64,000 bases of DNA from JABDQZ01 sp050049775 (GCA_050049775.1 JASFVP010000002.1:1-64000), one strand, 5' to 3'. Counted from the first letter of the stretch, positions 34,145-43,389 are shown. Numbers and translations: made by a program. Notes: a model not told the origin generated them from the letters alone.

Positions 34145-35311
34145 ATGATGAATTTTAGAAAACTGACCTGGCTGCTGATGACGGCCACGGTTTTGGTGAC
34201 AGGTGCGTGTGGCAGTTTCAATGTAGAAGAATACCTGCCGGACAAAAAAGTCGAATACAAGAAAAGCGAGGCTGCCGGCAAGGATCTGGAGTTGCCGCCG
34301 GACCTGACGCACGCGCGGGCCGGCAGCGACTTTTATGTACCGCCGGCTTCTACCGGTGCCGGCGTGGCCACTTATTCCGAATTCCTTGGCCAGAAAAATA
34401 TCGCCACACAGGGGCGGGCCATCAATACCAATATCCTGCCGAGTGTGGAAAATGTCGAGCTCAAACGTGACGGCCAGGAACGTTGGCTGATCATCAACAG
34501 TAGTCCGCAGATTGTCTGGCCCAATGTGGTCAGTTTCTGGCAGGAAAACGGCATCCTGCTGATCGAACAGGACCCGACAGTTGGTGTGATGCGTACTGGG
34601 TGGCTGGAAAACCGTGCCGATATCTCCTCCGACTTCATCACAGATACCCTGCGAGGTTTTTTCGATAGCATCTATTCTGCAGCGACCCGTGACCAGTACC
34701 GTGTGCGCCTTGAAGAGGGTGACGAGCCCGGCACCACCGAACTGTATCTGACGCATTTCGGCATGGAAGAAAAAATCGAAACCAGTACCACCAATGAAGG
34801 CGATCGCTCGATCTGGGTACCGCGCGGTACCGACCCCGGTCTGGAAGCCGAAATGCTGCGTCGTCTCATGGTTCACCTTGGCGTGAAGGAAAAACGTGCG
34901 GAAACCCTGCTGGCCACCAAAGTCAGGGAGAAGGCCAAACGCTCCGAACTGATCAAGAACAAAAACGAAAGCAAGCTGATGATCGATGAAAGTTTTGCCA
35001 AGGCCTGGCGTTTGACCGGTCTGGCGCTTGACCGCGTCGGCTTTGCCGTGGAGGACCGCGACCGTTCCAAAGGTATTTATTACGTGCGTTATAACGACCC
35101 GATGGCAGATGTCGAGACTGACGAAGGCTGGTTGTCCAAGCTCAATTTCTGGAGTTCAAGCAACAAGCAGGAACAGGATGACCGCTATCAGATCCAGGTC
35201 AGCTCCACCGGGGATGCCGTTGCAGTGATCGTGCTCGACGAGCAGGGCAGCAAGCAGGTCAGCGATACGGCGACACGCATCCTGACGTTGATTCACGAAC
35301 AGATTAACTGA
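34145..35311 (+). CDS. bamC: Outer membrane assembly lipoprotein BamC
   Basis: 388 residues with a lipoprotein signal peptide (LLMTATVLVTGACGSF, lipobox TGAC). The mature N-terminus has the BamC unstructured stretch with ELPPDLTHARAGSDFYVPP, which in E. coli contacts BamD, followed by two helix-grip domains (LIINSSPQIVWPNVVSFWQENG; KAWRLTGLALDRVGFAVEDRD). A subunit of the BAM complex for outer membrane protein insertion. ATG at 34145 or 34148. Adjacent to dapA as in enterobacteria. Confidence 0.92.
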   Translation: MMNFRKLTWLLMTATVLVTGACGSFNVEEYLPDKKVEYKKSEAAGKDLELPPDLTHARAGSDFYVPPASTGAGVATYSEFLGQKNIATQGRAINTNILPSVENVELKRDGQERWLIINSSPQIVWPNVVSFWQENGILLIEQDPTVGVMRTGWLENRADISSDFITDTLRGFFDSIYSAATRDQYRVRLEEGDEPGTTELYLTHFGMEEKIETSTTNEGDRSIWVPRGTDPGLEAEMLRRLMVHLGVKEKRAETLLATKVREKAKRSELIKNKNESKLMIDESFAKAWRLTGLALDRVGFAVEDRDRSKGIYYVRYNDPMADVETDEGWLSKLNFWSSSNKQEQDDRYQIQVSSTGDAVAVIVLDEQGSKQVSDTATRILTLIHEQIN

Positions 35312-35334
35312 TTCATGTGTGAGGCCGGGCGTTA

Positions 35335-36105
35335 ATGCGGCTGTGTGCGCTGGGTAGCGGCAGCCGTGGCAACGCCACGCTCATTGAATACGGCGATACC
35401 ACAGTGCTGGTCGATTGCGGATTCCCGGCCAGGGAGCTGGAAAAACGCGCCGAGCAGGCCGGTTTATCACTGCACAAGTTGTCTGCCATCCTGGTGACTC
35501 ACGAACATGGCGATCACATCCGTGGCGTCGGCGCGGTGGCGCGCCGCTATGATGTACCTGTGTGGGCGACACACGGCACCTTGCGTAAAGGCAAGTGCGG
35601 CAAGCTGGCGCAGGTCAATGTCATCAGTCCACATCATGACAGTTTCCACATCAATGACATCGAAGTGCAGCCGGTTCCGGTGCCGCACGATGCCTGCGAA
35701 CCCTGTCAGTATATTTTCACCAGCGCCAGCGGCAAAAAGCTGGGTATGTTGACCGATCTCGGCTGCATCACACCACAGATTGTTAACAGTTACCGGCAGC
35801 TGGATTTGCTACTGCTGGAATGCAATCATGATACTGGTATGCTGGCCAATGGTCCGTATCCACCGAGCCTGCAGGCGCGCGTCGGCGGCAATCACGGTCA
35901 CCTCAACAATCACCAGGCAGCACAGTTATTGCAGGCTATTGAGCATGGGCGCCTGCAACATCTGGTGCTGGCGCACCTGAGTGAAAAGAACAATCAACCC
36001 GCACGTGTCAGCGATACCATTTGCGATGCCTGTCCGGATATATCCGGGCGTTTTTCCATCCTGCAACAGGATGCTGTCAGCGACTGGTTCGAAATTTCTG
36101 ACTGA
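35335..36105 (+). CDS. Metallo-beta-lactamase-fold hydrolase (YycJ/WalJ-like)
   Basis: 256 residues. LCALGSGSRGNATLIEYG start and metal motif LVTHEHGDHIRGVG (HxHxDH), with further His in VGGNHGHLNNHQA and LAHLSEKNNQPA. The pattern is that of YycJ-type proteins, reported as DNA-processing MBL nucleases in Gram-positives. Cytosolic. Follows bamC by 23 bp, probably co-transcribed with dapA-bamC. Confidence 0.88.
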   Translation: MRLCALGSGSRGNATLIEYGDTTVLVDCGFPARELEKRAEQAGLSLHKLSAILVTHEHGDHIRGVGAVARRYDVPVWATHGTLRKGKCGKLAQVNVISPHHDSFHINDIEVQPVPVPHDACEPCQYIFTSASGKKLGMLTDLGCITPQIVNSYRQLDLLLLECNHDTGMLANGPYPPSLQARVGGNHGHLNNHQAAQLLQAIEHGRLQHLVLAHLSEKNNQPARVSDTICDACPDISGRFSILQQDAVSDWFEISD

Positions 36106-36113
36106 CTACTGAC

Positions 36114-36141
36114 TTGCTTTTCAGCAGAACTCGGGTAAAGT
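36114..36141 (+). promoter_or_regulatory. Putative promoter of the B12 operon
   Basis: TTGCTT (36114-36119), 16 bp spacer, TAAAGT (36136-36141), just upstream of the cobalamin aptamer. Position fits a riboswitch leader of about 250 nt. Confidence 0.35.
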
Positions 36142-36149
36142 GCTCGGCA

Positions 36150-36300
36150 TTCTTTCAGGGTGCCAGTGCTGAAAGTTCTGTGACGATACAGATGAAGCGC
36201 TGGAGAATCGGGAAGCCGGTGAGAGTCCGGCACTGCCCCCGCAACGGTAAGCACCAGCTGTGCAAGTCCGGAGACCGGCCCTGAAAACAATCAGCCGGTC
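36150..36300 (+). promoter_or_regulatory. Cobalamin riboswitch upstream of btuB
   Basis: Conserved aptamer elements in order: AGGGTGCC (36157-36164), GGGAAGCCGGTGAGAGTCCG (36210-36229), GGCACTGCCCCCGCAACGGT (36229-36248) and the B12 box AGTCCGGAGACCGGCC (36265-36280). The region to 36395 is the expression platform. Near the start codon CCGG (36373-36376) can pair with CCGG (36383-36386), covering the ribosome-binding site GGAG at 36385-36388, suggesting translational control: adenosylcobalamin binding would favour the closed form. No T-rich terminator was found. Confidence 0.95.
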
Positions 36301-36395
36301 GCGGTGGGCGATAGGGGCGATTCCTGCCTGCTCCCGCGAGTCAGGCTTGCATCCGCTCGTAACGACTTCTGCCCGGTGTCCACCGGAGCCTTTAC

Positions 36396-38354
36396 GTGAA
36401 GTCAGACAGAAAAATTTTCCCTTTAGTTGTGTTAGTTACCGGGCTGGGTAGCTGCGTGCCTGTTGTCGCAGAAACGTTGCGTGTGCCGGATATCGTCGTC
36501 AGCGCCACACGCGCCGAGCGGCCGGATTATCGTAATCTGCCGGTCGTTGATGTGATTTCACGTGACGAAATCGTCGTCAGTGGCGCACGCAACCTGACCG
36601 AGTTGCTGCGTGGCCGTGCCGGTATACATGTACGCGATCTGTACGGCGACGGCAGCAGCACCAGCATTGATATGCGCGGCTTTGGCGGCTCGGCATCCGC
36701 CAATACGTTAATCATGGTGGATGGGCGCAAACTCAATTCCTCGGCCGACAGCGCCACGTTGTACCTGAACGCGGTCAATCTCGACAATGTCGAGCAGGTG
36801 GAAATTATCCAGGGCAGTTCCGGGATATTGTTCGGCAACCAGGCCGTGGGTGGCGCCATCAACATCATCACGCGTCGTCCCGAAGCAGCGCGCCTGGAAG
36901 CGCGAGCCGCAATCGGCAGTTACAACACCAGTGACGCTATGCTGCGTTTCGAGGACCGATTTGCTGATGGCTGGGCGCTGCGGCTTAATGCCAATTATCG
37001 TGACACGGATAATTACCGTGATCACAACGATGCAGAATTGAAAACACTGTCGTTTCTGCTGGAGCAGGATTTCGAAGCAGGCCGTTTCTTTATTGAGCAC
37101 GAATACCTGGATGAATACCTACTAACGCCGGGTGCGCTGTTTCTGTATGAGATTGCTGTCGATCGGCGCCAGTCGGTTGCCAACTATGCCGGTGACTACA
37201 TCGACACACAGAGTCATGTGACTCGCCTGGGCGGCGAATATACGTTGAATGCTGACTGGCAATTCAAGGCCGAGGTCGGTTTTCGCAAGGATACACGCGA
37301 CTTCGTGCAGAGCTTCCGCAACTTTCCCGGTACCTTGTCGGTGCAGCGGCGTGAGGTTCTCGATTTCAATCCACGGCTGATCGGTTCTTTCGAAAATGTG
37401 CAGCTGACGGCTGGTATCGATACCCAACTCAGTGACTATCGCTTACGCACCCTGTTTGGTCCGCAGGAAGTGGAACAGGATATCGTAGCTTATTATCTGC
37501 AAGGCATTGTGCCGCTGCGCGCAAACCTGACGGCGGTGCTGGGTGTGCGTTATACCACGGTCGATAATGAAATCAATACCGGCGGCGCGCCGATTGATCT
37601 GGATGACGATGTCACGATCGGTTCGGCCGCCTTGACCTGGCAGCTCGATCAGAAATTCAAACTCTATGCGCGTGCCGATCAGAATTACCGCTTCGCCAAA
37701 GTCGACGAGCATACCAATCCGGTGTTTGGCCAGCCGACCGGCCTGAAGAACCAGACCGGAATTACTTATGAAACCGGTCTTGAATATGCGAGCACTTTGT
37801 TCCGTGGCACCGCGATGGTTTATCGTATCGATCTCAATGACGAGATCAGTTTCGATGCCAGCGGTTATGCCAACGTCAATCTTGATGAATCCAGCCGGCG
37901 CGGCGCTGCCCTGTCGTTTGAGCGTGTGCTGAATGATGCCTGGCTGGTTGGCGGGAACTACGATTACATCGACAGTGAAATCACCGCCGGCGCACATGAG
38001 GGCAACCGTGTACCGCTGGTGCCGGAACATCGCGTCCGTTTGTATGCCGAGGTTTCATTGACGTCGGCGACACGCCTGAATGCCGAAGCGGTCTGGGTGG
38101 GTGATCAGATTTATGGCGGTGACTTCAGCAACCAGTTTACGCCACTGGATGAATATACGGTGATGAACCTGAATCTTCTGTATGAACAGCCGGACTGGCA
38201 ATTGAGCCTGCGTGTCAACAATCTGTTCAATGAAGAATACGCCGAGACCGGCAACATCGGCCAGGATGTCGGCTTTGTGTCGCGTGCATCGCAAAATCCG
38301 TCACCGGAGCGTAACCTGTGGTTGCAACTGAGTTTCAACCTGGATGTGCTCTAG
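36396..38354 (+). CDS. btuB: TonB-dependent vitamin B12 receptor BtuB
   Basis: 652 residues starting at GTG 36396 (GGAG at 36385-36388). Signal peptide (MKSDRKIFPLVVLVTGLGS...AE). TonB box-like segment ETLRVPDIVVSATR, plug domain with LIMVDGRKLNSS, NVEQVEIIQGSSGILFGNQA and GGAINIITRRPE, then the 22-strand barrel, C-terminus ending LWLQLSFNLDVL. The upstream riboswitch and the following btuF identify it as the corrinoid receptor. E. coli BtuB is about 614 residues. btuF starts 2 bp after the stop. Confidence 0.92.
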   Translation: MKSDRKIFPLVVLVTGLGSCVPVVAETLRVPDIVVSATRAERPDYRNLPVVDVISRDEIVVSGARNLTELLRGRAGIHVRDLYGDGSSTSIDMRGFGGSASANTLIMVDGRKLNSSADSATLYLNAVNLDNVEQVEIIQGSSGILFGNQAVGGAINIITRRPEAARLEARAAIGSYNTSDAMLRFEDRFADGWALRLNANYRDTDNYRDHNDAELKTLSFLLEQDFEAGRFFIEHEYLDEYLLTPGALFLYEIAVDRRQSVANYAGDYIDTQSHVTRLGGEYTLNADWQFKAEVGFRKDTRDFVQSFRNFPGTLSVQRREVLDFNPRLIGSFENVQLTAGIDTQLSDYRLRTLFGPQEVEQDIVAYYLQGIVPLRANLTAVLGVRYTTVDNEINTGGAPIDLDDDVTIGSAALTWQLDQKFKLYARADQNYRFAKVDEHTNPVFGQPTGLKNQTGITYETGLEYASTLFRGTAMVYRIDLNDEISFDASGYANVNLDESSRRGAALSFERVLNDAWLVGGNYDYIDSEITAGAHEGNRVPLVPEHRVRLYAEVSLTSATRLNAEAVWVGDQIYGGDFSNQFTPLDEYTVMNLNLLYEQPDWQLSLRVNNLFNEEYAETGNIGQDVGFVSRASQNPSPERNLWLQLSFNLDVL

Positions 38355-38356
38355 CG

Positions 38357-39238
38357 ATGCGTGTAGATGCCGGAAAACTTTTTGTACTATTGCTGTGGTT
38401 GGCGTCGCCAGTCTTGCAGGCGGACATCGTTGTGACCGACGATGCCGGTTTGCCGGTACAACTGGCGCAGCCGGCGATGCGCGTTGTCAGTCTGTCGCCG
38501 CATCTGACCGAGATGATGTTTACTATCGGTGCCGGTGAGCACGTCATCGCCACGGTCGACTATGCCGATTATCCGCCGCAGGCACAGCAGATAGCGCGCA
38601 TCGGCAGCAACAATGCCTGGGATTTTGAACGCATCGTGGCGTTGCAGCCGGACCTGGTGCTGGTCTGGCAAAGCGGTAGCGGTGCGCGCCTGATCAACAA
38701 ACTGCGTCAGCTTGGCTTGACCGTGTATGTCAGTGAGCCGCAAAGCTTTGACCTGATAGCCAGTAATTTGCGAAGGCTGGGACAGTTGAATGGTAAGGGC
38801 GATATTGCCAGCTTGCGTGCAACTGCTTTTACCAGCGGCATTGAACAGCTACGCCAACGTTATGCCGATCAACAAAAGCTCAGGGTATTTTTGCAGATAT
38901 GGGATCAACCATTGATGACCATTAATGGTCATCATCTGATGAGCCAGATTTTAAATGTTTGTGGCGCCGTGAATCTGTTTGCGGATCTCGATAATCTGGC
39001 ACCGAGTATCAGCCGGGAAGCGGTGTTACTGGCTGATCCACAAGTCATCGTGTTCGCCAACCAGAAGCAACGAGCCGCTGACTGGCAGCAGCGCTGGCAA
39101 GTATTTGCACAAATGACTGCAGTAAAGCAACAGGCGTTTGTGTTTGTTGACCCGAATCTCATCAGTCGTCAAACCAGCCGGGTGTTACAGGGCGCCGAAT
39201 ACCTTTGTCAGGCACTGGACAGCTGGCGTGAGCCGTAG
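38357..39238 (+). CDS. btuF: Periplasmic cobalamin-binding protein BtuF
   Basis: 293 residues from ATG 38357, which opens a signal peptide (LFVLLLWLASPVLQA); the longer frame from 38318 overlaps btuB. RVVSLSPHLTEMMFTIGAG and VATVDYADYPPQAQQIARIG match helical-backbone metal/cobalamin-binding proteins; IVALQPDLVLVWQSGSG is the typical mid-region. Passes B12 from BtuB to BtuCD. The tonB-like gene begins within its last 11 bp. Confidence 0.9.
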   Translation: MRVDAGKLFVLLLWLASPVLQADIVVTDDAGLPVQLAQPAMRVVSLSPHLTEMMFTIGAGEHVIATVDYADYPPQAQQIARIGSNNAWDFERIVALQPDLVLVWQSGSGARLINKLRQLGLTVYVSEPQSFDLIASNLRRLGQLNGKGDIASLRATAFTSGIEQLRQRYADQQKLRVFLQIWDQPLMTINGHHLMSQILNVCGAVNLFADLDNLAPSISREAVLLADPQVIVFANQKQRAADWQQRWQVFAQMTAVKQQAFVFVDPNLISRQTSRVLQGAEYLCQALDSWREP

Positions 39239-39925
39239 CCTGCCATTGCTGGTTTCTCTTGGCATTGCAGCCGGCCTGCATGCTGCCGCCTTGTTCTGGC
39301 CTGCGCAAAAAACAATTTCTGCTCAAGCCGGAGCTGCTTTTGTACTAAACATCAGGATTTCAGGGGGGCGTCACCTCAGCAAGCTGATGCAGCCATACCT
39401 CAGCCGAAACAGAATCAGGCTGAAAGTAAAGCAGAGTCTATTTTGCCGCCTTTGCCTGCCGCTGAGAAAATTGCACAACCGATACGACAAACCAGGACGC
39501 TTTCTGAACCTGTACATTCAACAGTTGTCGAGCAACCATCGCCAGAAAAACATCGGGTCATTGAAACAACAGTCGGGCAGGAATCGGCGGAAACATCGGA
39601 TATTACCCGGCAACCTGCTTTAGCAGGGCAGGCCGATTCATCGTTACAGCACGATGAATTATTACAACGCTTGTATCAGGCTTTATTGCAGCAGCGCAGT
39701 TATCCCGGCAAGGCGCGACGGCGCGGCTGGCAGGGCAAAACCTTACTCGGTTTTGTGTTGTTGCCGAATGGCCGCTTTACCTCGGTTGAAGTATTGCAGG
39801 GCAGCGGTCATGCTGTGCTGGATGAGGCGGCGCTGAGATCGCTTGCAGCGATTCAGCCATTCGAGGCTGTGGAGATTCATCAACCACTGCAATTGCAAAT
39901 TGCTTTATCCTATCAGCTGGATTAA
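39228..39925 (+). pseudogene. tonB: TonB-like energy transducer interrupted by a one-base frameshift
   Basis: From GTG 39228 the frame reads an N-terminal anchor (SLPLLVSLGIAAGLHAAALF) and continues to FVLNIRISGG, then meets a run of six G (39363-39368). Beyond the run, the correct sequence continues in another frame: ASPQQADAAIPQPKQNQ, a Pro/Gln/Glu-rich linker and a C-terminal TonB domain with RSYPGKARRRGWQGKTLLGF, LPNGRFTSVEVLQGSG and LDEAALRSL, ending at 39925. One more G would restore about 232 residues. So it is either a real mutation, a phase-variable homopolymer, a -1 slip site or an assembly error. It would power BtuB. Overlaps the end of btuF by 11 bp. Confidence 0.85.
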
Positions 39926-39955
39926 AGCCCGACTGGGTTCAAGCCTGGAGCAGCC

Positions 39956-40552
39956 ATGACTCAGGACAACAAACACCGGCAACGCATGCAGCGTAAAAAA
40001 GCCGTCATCGACGAAAGTATCAACAACGCCACCGAGGAACGAGGTGTGGTGGTGTTGCTGACCGGCAATGGCAAAGGCAAAAGCAGTTCGGCATTTGGCA
40101 TGGCGGCGCGTGCGTTGGGCCACGATATGCGTGTCGGTATTGTGCAATTCATCAAGTCCTGGAATAACACCGGAGAGCAGCTGTTTTTCCAGCGTTTTGA
40201 TGAAGTCGAGTTTCACATCATGGGCACTGGCTTTACCTGGGACACCCAGGATCGTGAGCAGGATATCGCCGCTGCCCGACAACTCTGGCAAAAAGCTGAA
40301 GTTATGTTGTCAGACGAGAGCATTGGTCTGGTGGTGCTGGATGAACTGACCTATATGCTGAGTTATCAGTATCTTGATGAACAGAAGGTACTATCCGCCA
40401 TTCGGAATCGCCCGTTGCAACAACATGTCGTGATTACCGGCCGGGCAGCGAGGGAGAGTCTGGTTGAACTGGCTGATACGGTGACGGAACTGAAAGATGT
40501 CAAACATGCATTCCGGCAGGGTGTGAAGGCTATGCCGGGCATTGAGTGGTAA
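39956..40552 (+). CDS. cobO: Corrinoid adenosyltransferase (CobO/BtuR)
   Basis: 198 residues, P-loop GNGKGKSSSAFGMAARALGH near residue 37 and LVVLDELTYMLSYQYL. Transfers the adenosyl group from ATP to cob(I)alamin or cob(I)yrinic acid diamide, giving the coenzyme form. Near-standard length; E. coli BtuR is 196. Last gene of the riboswitch-led operon, 30 bp after the tonB-like gene, so imported B12 is converted directly to the cofactor. Confidence 0.95.
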   Translation: MTQDNKHRQRMQRKKAVIDESINNATEERGVVVLLTGNGKGKSSSAFGMAARALGHDMRVGIVQFIKSWNNTGEQLFFQRFDEVEFHIMGTGFTWDTQDREQDIAAARQLWQKAEVMLSDESIGLVVLDELTYMLSYQYLDEQKVLSAIRNRPLQQHVVITGRAARESLVELADTVTELKDVKHAFRQGVKAMPGIEW

Positions 40553-40581
40553 CCGCATCCCTGCAGTTACCGGGGTTGGAG

Positions 40582-42489
40582 TTATACTTTGAACTTGCCG
40601 AGCAGGCTTTCCAGGTCTTCCGCCAGCTGCGCCAGCGACTCACTGGATGAAGCGATGTTCTCGGCGGCTTCAACCGTCTGACCGGATGCGTCACTGATGC
40701 GCACGACGTTCTGGTTGATGTCTTCGGCCACGGAAGTCTGCTCTTCGGCAGCGGTAGCAATCTGCACGTTCATGTCACTGATGGTGCTGATGGCGGTCGT
40801 GATGGTATTCAATGCGGTGCCGGCCTGTTCCGACTGCTCAACACTGAAGCGCACCTGATCCTGGCTTTTCTGCATGGCCTGAACCGAGCTTTGTGCGCCG
40901 CTCTGCAAGGCGGCAATCATTTCCTGGATTTGCTGCGTGGCTTCCTGGGTGCGGCTGGCCAGGGTGCGGACTTCATCGGCAACCACGGCAAAACCACGAC
41001 CCTGATCGCCGGCACGGGCGGCCTCGATGGCGGCGTTCAGCGCCAGCAGGTTGGTTTGCTCGGCGATGTTGCGGATCACATCAAGAATGCCACCAATCTG
41101 CTCGCTCTGGGTTTCCAGACCGTGGATCGTGTCAGCCGCCAGTTCCACTTCGTGGGCGAGCTGGTTGATCGCGTGGATGGATTTTTGTACCACTTCGTTA
41201 CCGGTGACCGCTTCGGCATCGGCTTCCTTGGCGGCCGTGGCGGCATGGGCCGCGCTCTCGGCAACATCCTGGGATGTGGCGCTCATTTCGTTCAGGGCGG
41301 TGGCGACCTGTTCAGTCTCAATTGACTGGGCAGCCACACCGGCTTTGGTGCTGGCGCTGGTTTCGGCCAGGCTTTCCGCCATCTGTGTCAGTTTGATGAC
41401 GGATTGCTGTACATCGCCGACCGTGCCCTGGATTTTTTCGACAAAACGGTTAAAGGCATTGCTGAGGCTGGACAATTCATTTTTGCCTTCCACCGGCAGA
41501 CGTACCCGCAGGTCGCCTTCACCCTCGGCGATCTGCATCATTGAATGCGTGGTGTGGTTGATCGGTTTGACGATGGAGCCGGTAATGAATGCAGACACCA
41601 GGAAGCCGATCGCGAATACGCCAACCGCGATCAATAAAGCGGTCAGGCTGGCGGCGTTGAGCATGTCGACGTATTTGCTTTCATCAAAAATGATTTCAAC
41701 GATGCCGATCGGATTGCCGGAAAAATCGGTGATCTGTTTGCCCATGGTGACGACGTTTTTGCCCTGGTAGTCATCATGGATTTTGATGGTTTCGCCGTTA
41801 AGTGCTTTCTGGCGGTTTTCTTCCGACAGCAACGAGTCTTCCAGCGTAGTGGCAAAGGTGTCGAATTTGCCGTCACGGAACAGGTGCATGGCGATATCAA
41901 CGCCGTGCGCTTCCTTGAAACGGTCAAAGAACGATTGGCCGAAGCTCAGGCCGAATTCGAGTGAACCGACGTGTTTGCCTTCATAGCTGACCGGCACCAG
42001 GCCGCGCATGCCGAGTCCGGCAACACCGATTTCAAGACCACGCACCGGCTGTTTGGTCTGGTTGGTGGCGATGACTGTTTTACGGAAGCCCGACAGGTCG
42101 TCACCGAATTTTTCCAGTTTGTGTACGCGCAGGAATGACATTGCCGGCGGGGTGTGAAACTGGAACTGGCGTGCGCCATAGTGCTCTTTCAGATACTTGA
42201 ATGGTTCGTGCAGCATGGCGGTGAGTGTCTCGCGATCACCTTCGGCGAATGCTTTCTGTACCGCCGGAATATTGGCGACCAGGGCGCTCATGGCCTCGGC
42301 AAGACGTGCCTGCTCGCTGAGCTGCACCTGCATGTTATTGAACAGCTCGGTCAACTGCACTTCGGATGTTTCGGTGATGGCATCACTGACCTTGCTCAGC
42401 ATGACCGGTGTTATAGTTGCAACCGCTAACACCAGTACCAGGCTGAAGCCGGCAATCAGGCGCATTTTAATGCTGAGTGATGACAACAT
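40582..42489 (-). CDS. Methyl-accepting chemotaxis protein with double-Cache sensor
   Basis: 635 residues. Membrane helix 1 at about 10-31; periplasmic sensor ~32-281 with FQFHTPPAMSFLRVHKLEKF and DDLSGFRKTV, typical of the dCache_3-type fold; helix 2 at 282-303; HAMP ~304-360; cytoplasmic signalling domain with the tip GGILDVIRNIAEQTNLLALN. Glu/Gln-rich methylation regions are visible. It transmits ligand binding to CheA/CheW. It lies between the two convergent B12 gene groups; whether it senses anything related to corrinoids is unknown. An A/T-rich hairpin (42545-42579) separates it from btuD. Confidence 0.93.
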   Translation of the reverse strand: MLSSLSIKMRLIAGFSLVLVLAVATITPVMLSKVSDAITETSEVQLTELFNNMQVQLSEQARLAEAMSALVANIPAVQKAFAEGDRETLTAMLHEPFKYLKEHYGARQFQFHTPPAMSFLRVHKLEKFGDDLSGFRKTVIATNQTKQPVRGLEIGVAGLGMRGLVPVSYEGKHVGSLEFGLSFGQSFFDRFKEAHGVDIAMHLFRDGKFDTFATTLEDSLLSEENRQKALNGETIKIHDDYQGKNVVTMGKQITDFSGNPIGIVEIIFDESKYVDMLNAASLTALLIAVGVFAIGFLVSAFITGSIVKPINHTTHSMMQIAEGEGDLRVRLPVEGKNELSSLSNAFNRFVEKIQGTVGDVQQSVIKLTQMAESLAETSASTKAGVAAQSIETEQVATALNEMSATSQDVAESAAHAATAAKEADAEAVTGNEVVQKSIHAINQLAHEVELAADTIHGLETQSEQIGGILDVIRNIAEQTNLLALNAAIEAARAGDQGRGFAVVADEVRTLASRTQEATQQIQEMIAALQSGAQSSVQAMQKSQDQVRFSVEQSEQAGTALNTITTAISTISDMNVQIATAAEEQTSVAEDINQNVVRISDASGQTVEAAENIASSSESLAQLAEDLESLLGKFKV

Positions 42490-42544
42490 TGGGTACCCCC
42501 TTGTTCGTGTGTTTTGCTTTCCTCACCACTAGGTAGCGGCCAGT

Positions 42545-42579
42545 AAAAAAAATCTTTAATAATCAGGGGGATTTTTTTT
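42545..42579 (-). terminator. Possible terminator downstream of btuD
   Basis: AAAAAAAATC (42545-42554) and GATTTTTTTT (42570-42579) are complementary, giving an A-T stem with a long loop and a T-tract in either direction. It would end the btuC-ompA-like-btuD transcript before the chemoreceptor gene. The stem is A-T only, so strength is doubtful. Confidence 0.4.
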
Positions 42580-42609
42580 TAGATGACCCGGGCAGGACGG
42601 GGTGGTGGA

Positions 42610-43389
42610 CTAGCCGGCAATAAAAGCGGTTTTGCCCTGGTCGTGCAGGGCAATGACCGGGTGTCGATAAAGCCGTTGCAATTGTTGTTCATTGAGCAGC
42701 TCGGTCGCTTTTCCGCTGATGATGTCGGCGTCGCCCGGCATCAGCAGAATATGCGTGCAAAAACGTAATGCCAGATTGGCATCGTGCATCACTGCAATCA
42801 CGGCGCCATCCTGTTTGCGTGCTGCATCAATCAGCAGCTGCATCATGCTGATCTGCTGGTGTAGGTCGAGGTGATTGAGCGGTTCATCAAGCAGCCAGAT
42901 TTTCGGGTTTTGCAGGATCAGCGTGGCGATATCCAGACGGCGTCTTTCGCCGCCGGACAGGCTGTTGGTGATGCGCTGCTCGAAACCTTGCAGACCAACC
43001 AGCTTCAATGCAGCACGCGCTTGTTGCAGGTCGGCTTCACTGAGATTCTTCCAGCGTGCTGTATGTGCATGCAGGCCATTGAGGCAGCTGTCCAGCACCG
43101 AGTTGGGGAAGTCGTCGAGATGTTGCTGAAACAACATGCCGAGTTTGCGGGCGAACGCATCGTGCGAATAGTGGCGTGTGGCTTTGCCGTCGATGTGAAT
43201 GTTGCCGGCTGTCGCCGGATGCAACTGCGCCAGTGTATTCAACAAGGTGGTTTTGCCGATGCCATTGATCCCGAGCATGCCCCAGACTTCGTTGGCCCTT
43301 ACCTGCCAGTCGAAGTTCCGGCAAACCTGTATACCGCCAATGGCCACGTCCAGTCCGCAGCATTCAAGCACGGGTGTCGCGTCGGTCAT
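42610..43389 (-). CDS. btuD: Cobalamin ABC transporter ATPase BtuD
   Basis: 259 residues. Walker A GINGIGKTTLLNTL, signature SLSGGERRRLDIATLIL, Walker B IWLLDEPLNHLDLH, and H-loop VIAVMHDANLALRF. This is the Fe3+-siderophore/B12-type ATPase (FepC/BtuD). The start overlaps the end of the OmpA-like gene by 4 bp. With BtuC it forms the inner-membrane importer; assignment to B12 rests on the linked btuB/btuF. Confidence 0.88.
   Translation of the reverse strand: MTDATPVLECCGLDVAIGGIQVCRNFDWQVRANEVWGMLGINGIGKTTLLNTLAQLHPATAGNIHIDGKATRHYSHDAFARKLGMLFQQHLDDFPNSVLDSCLNGLHAHTARWKNLSEADLQQARAALKLVGLQGFEQRITNSLSGGERRRLDIATLILQNPKIWLLDEPLNHLDLHQQISMMQLLIDAARKQDGAVIAVMHDANLALRFCTHILLMPGDADIISGKATELLNEQQLQRLYRHPVIALHDQGKTAFIAG

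Noticed and set aside
33635..34876. Antisense frame under dapA and bamC
   Set aside because: Covers two well-supported genes; no recognisable domain.
39138..39623. Independent gene starting inside btuF
   Set aside because: Its first part is out of frame with btuF; only the section from GTG 39228 makes sense, as the N-terminus of the tonB-like gene.
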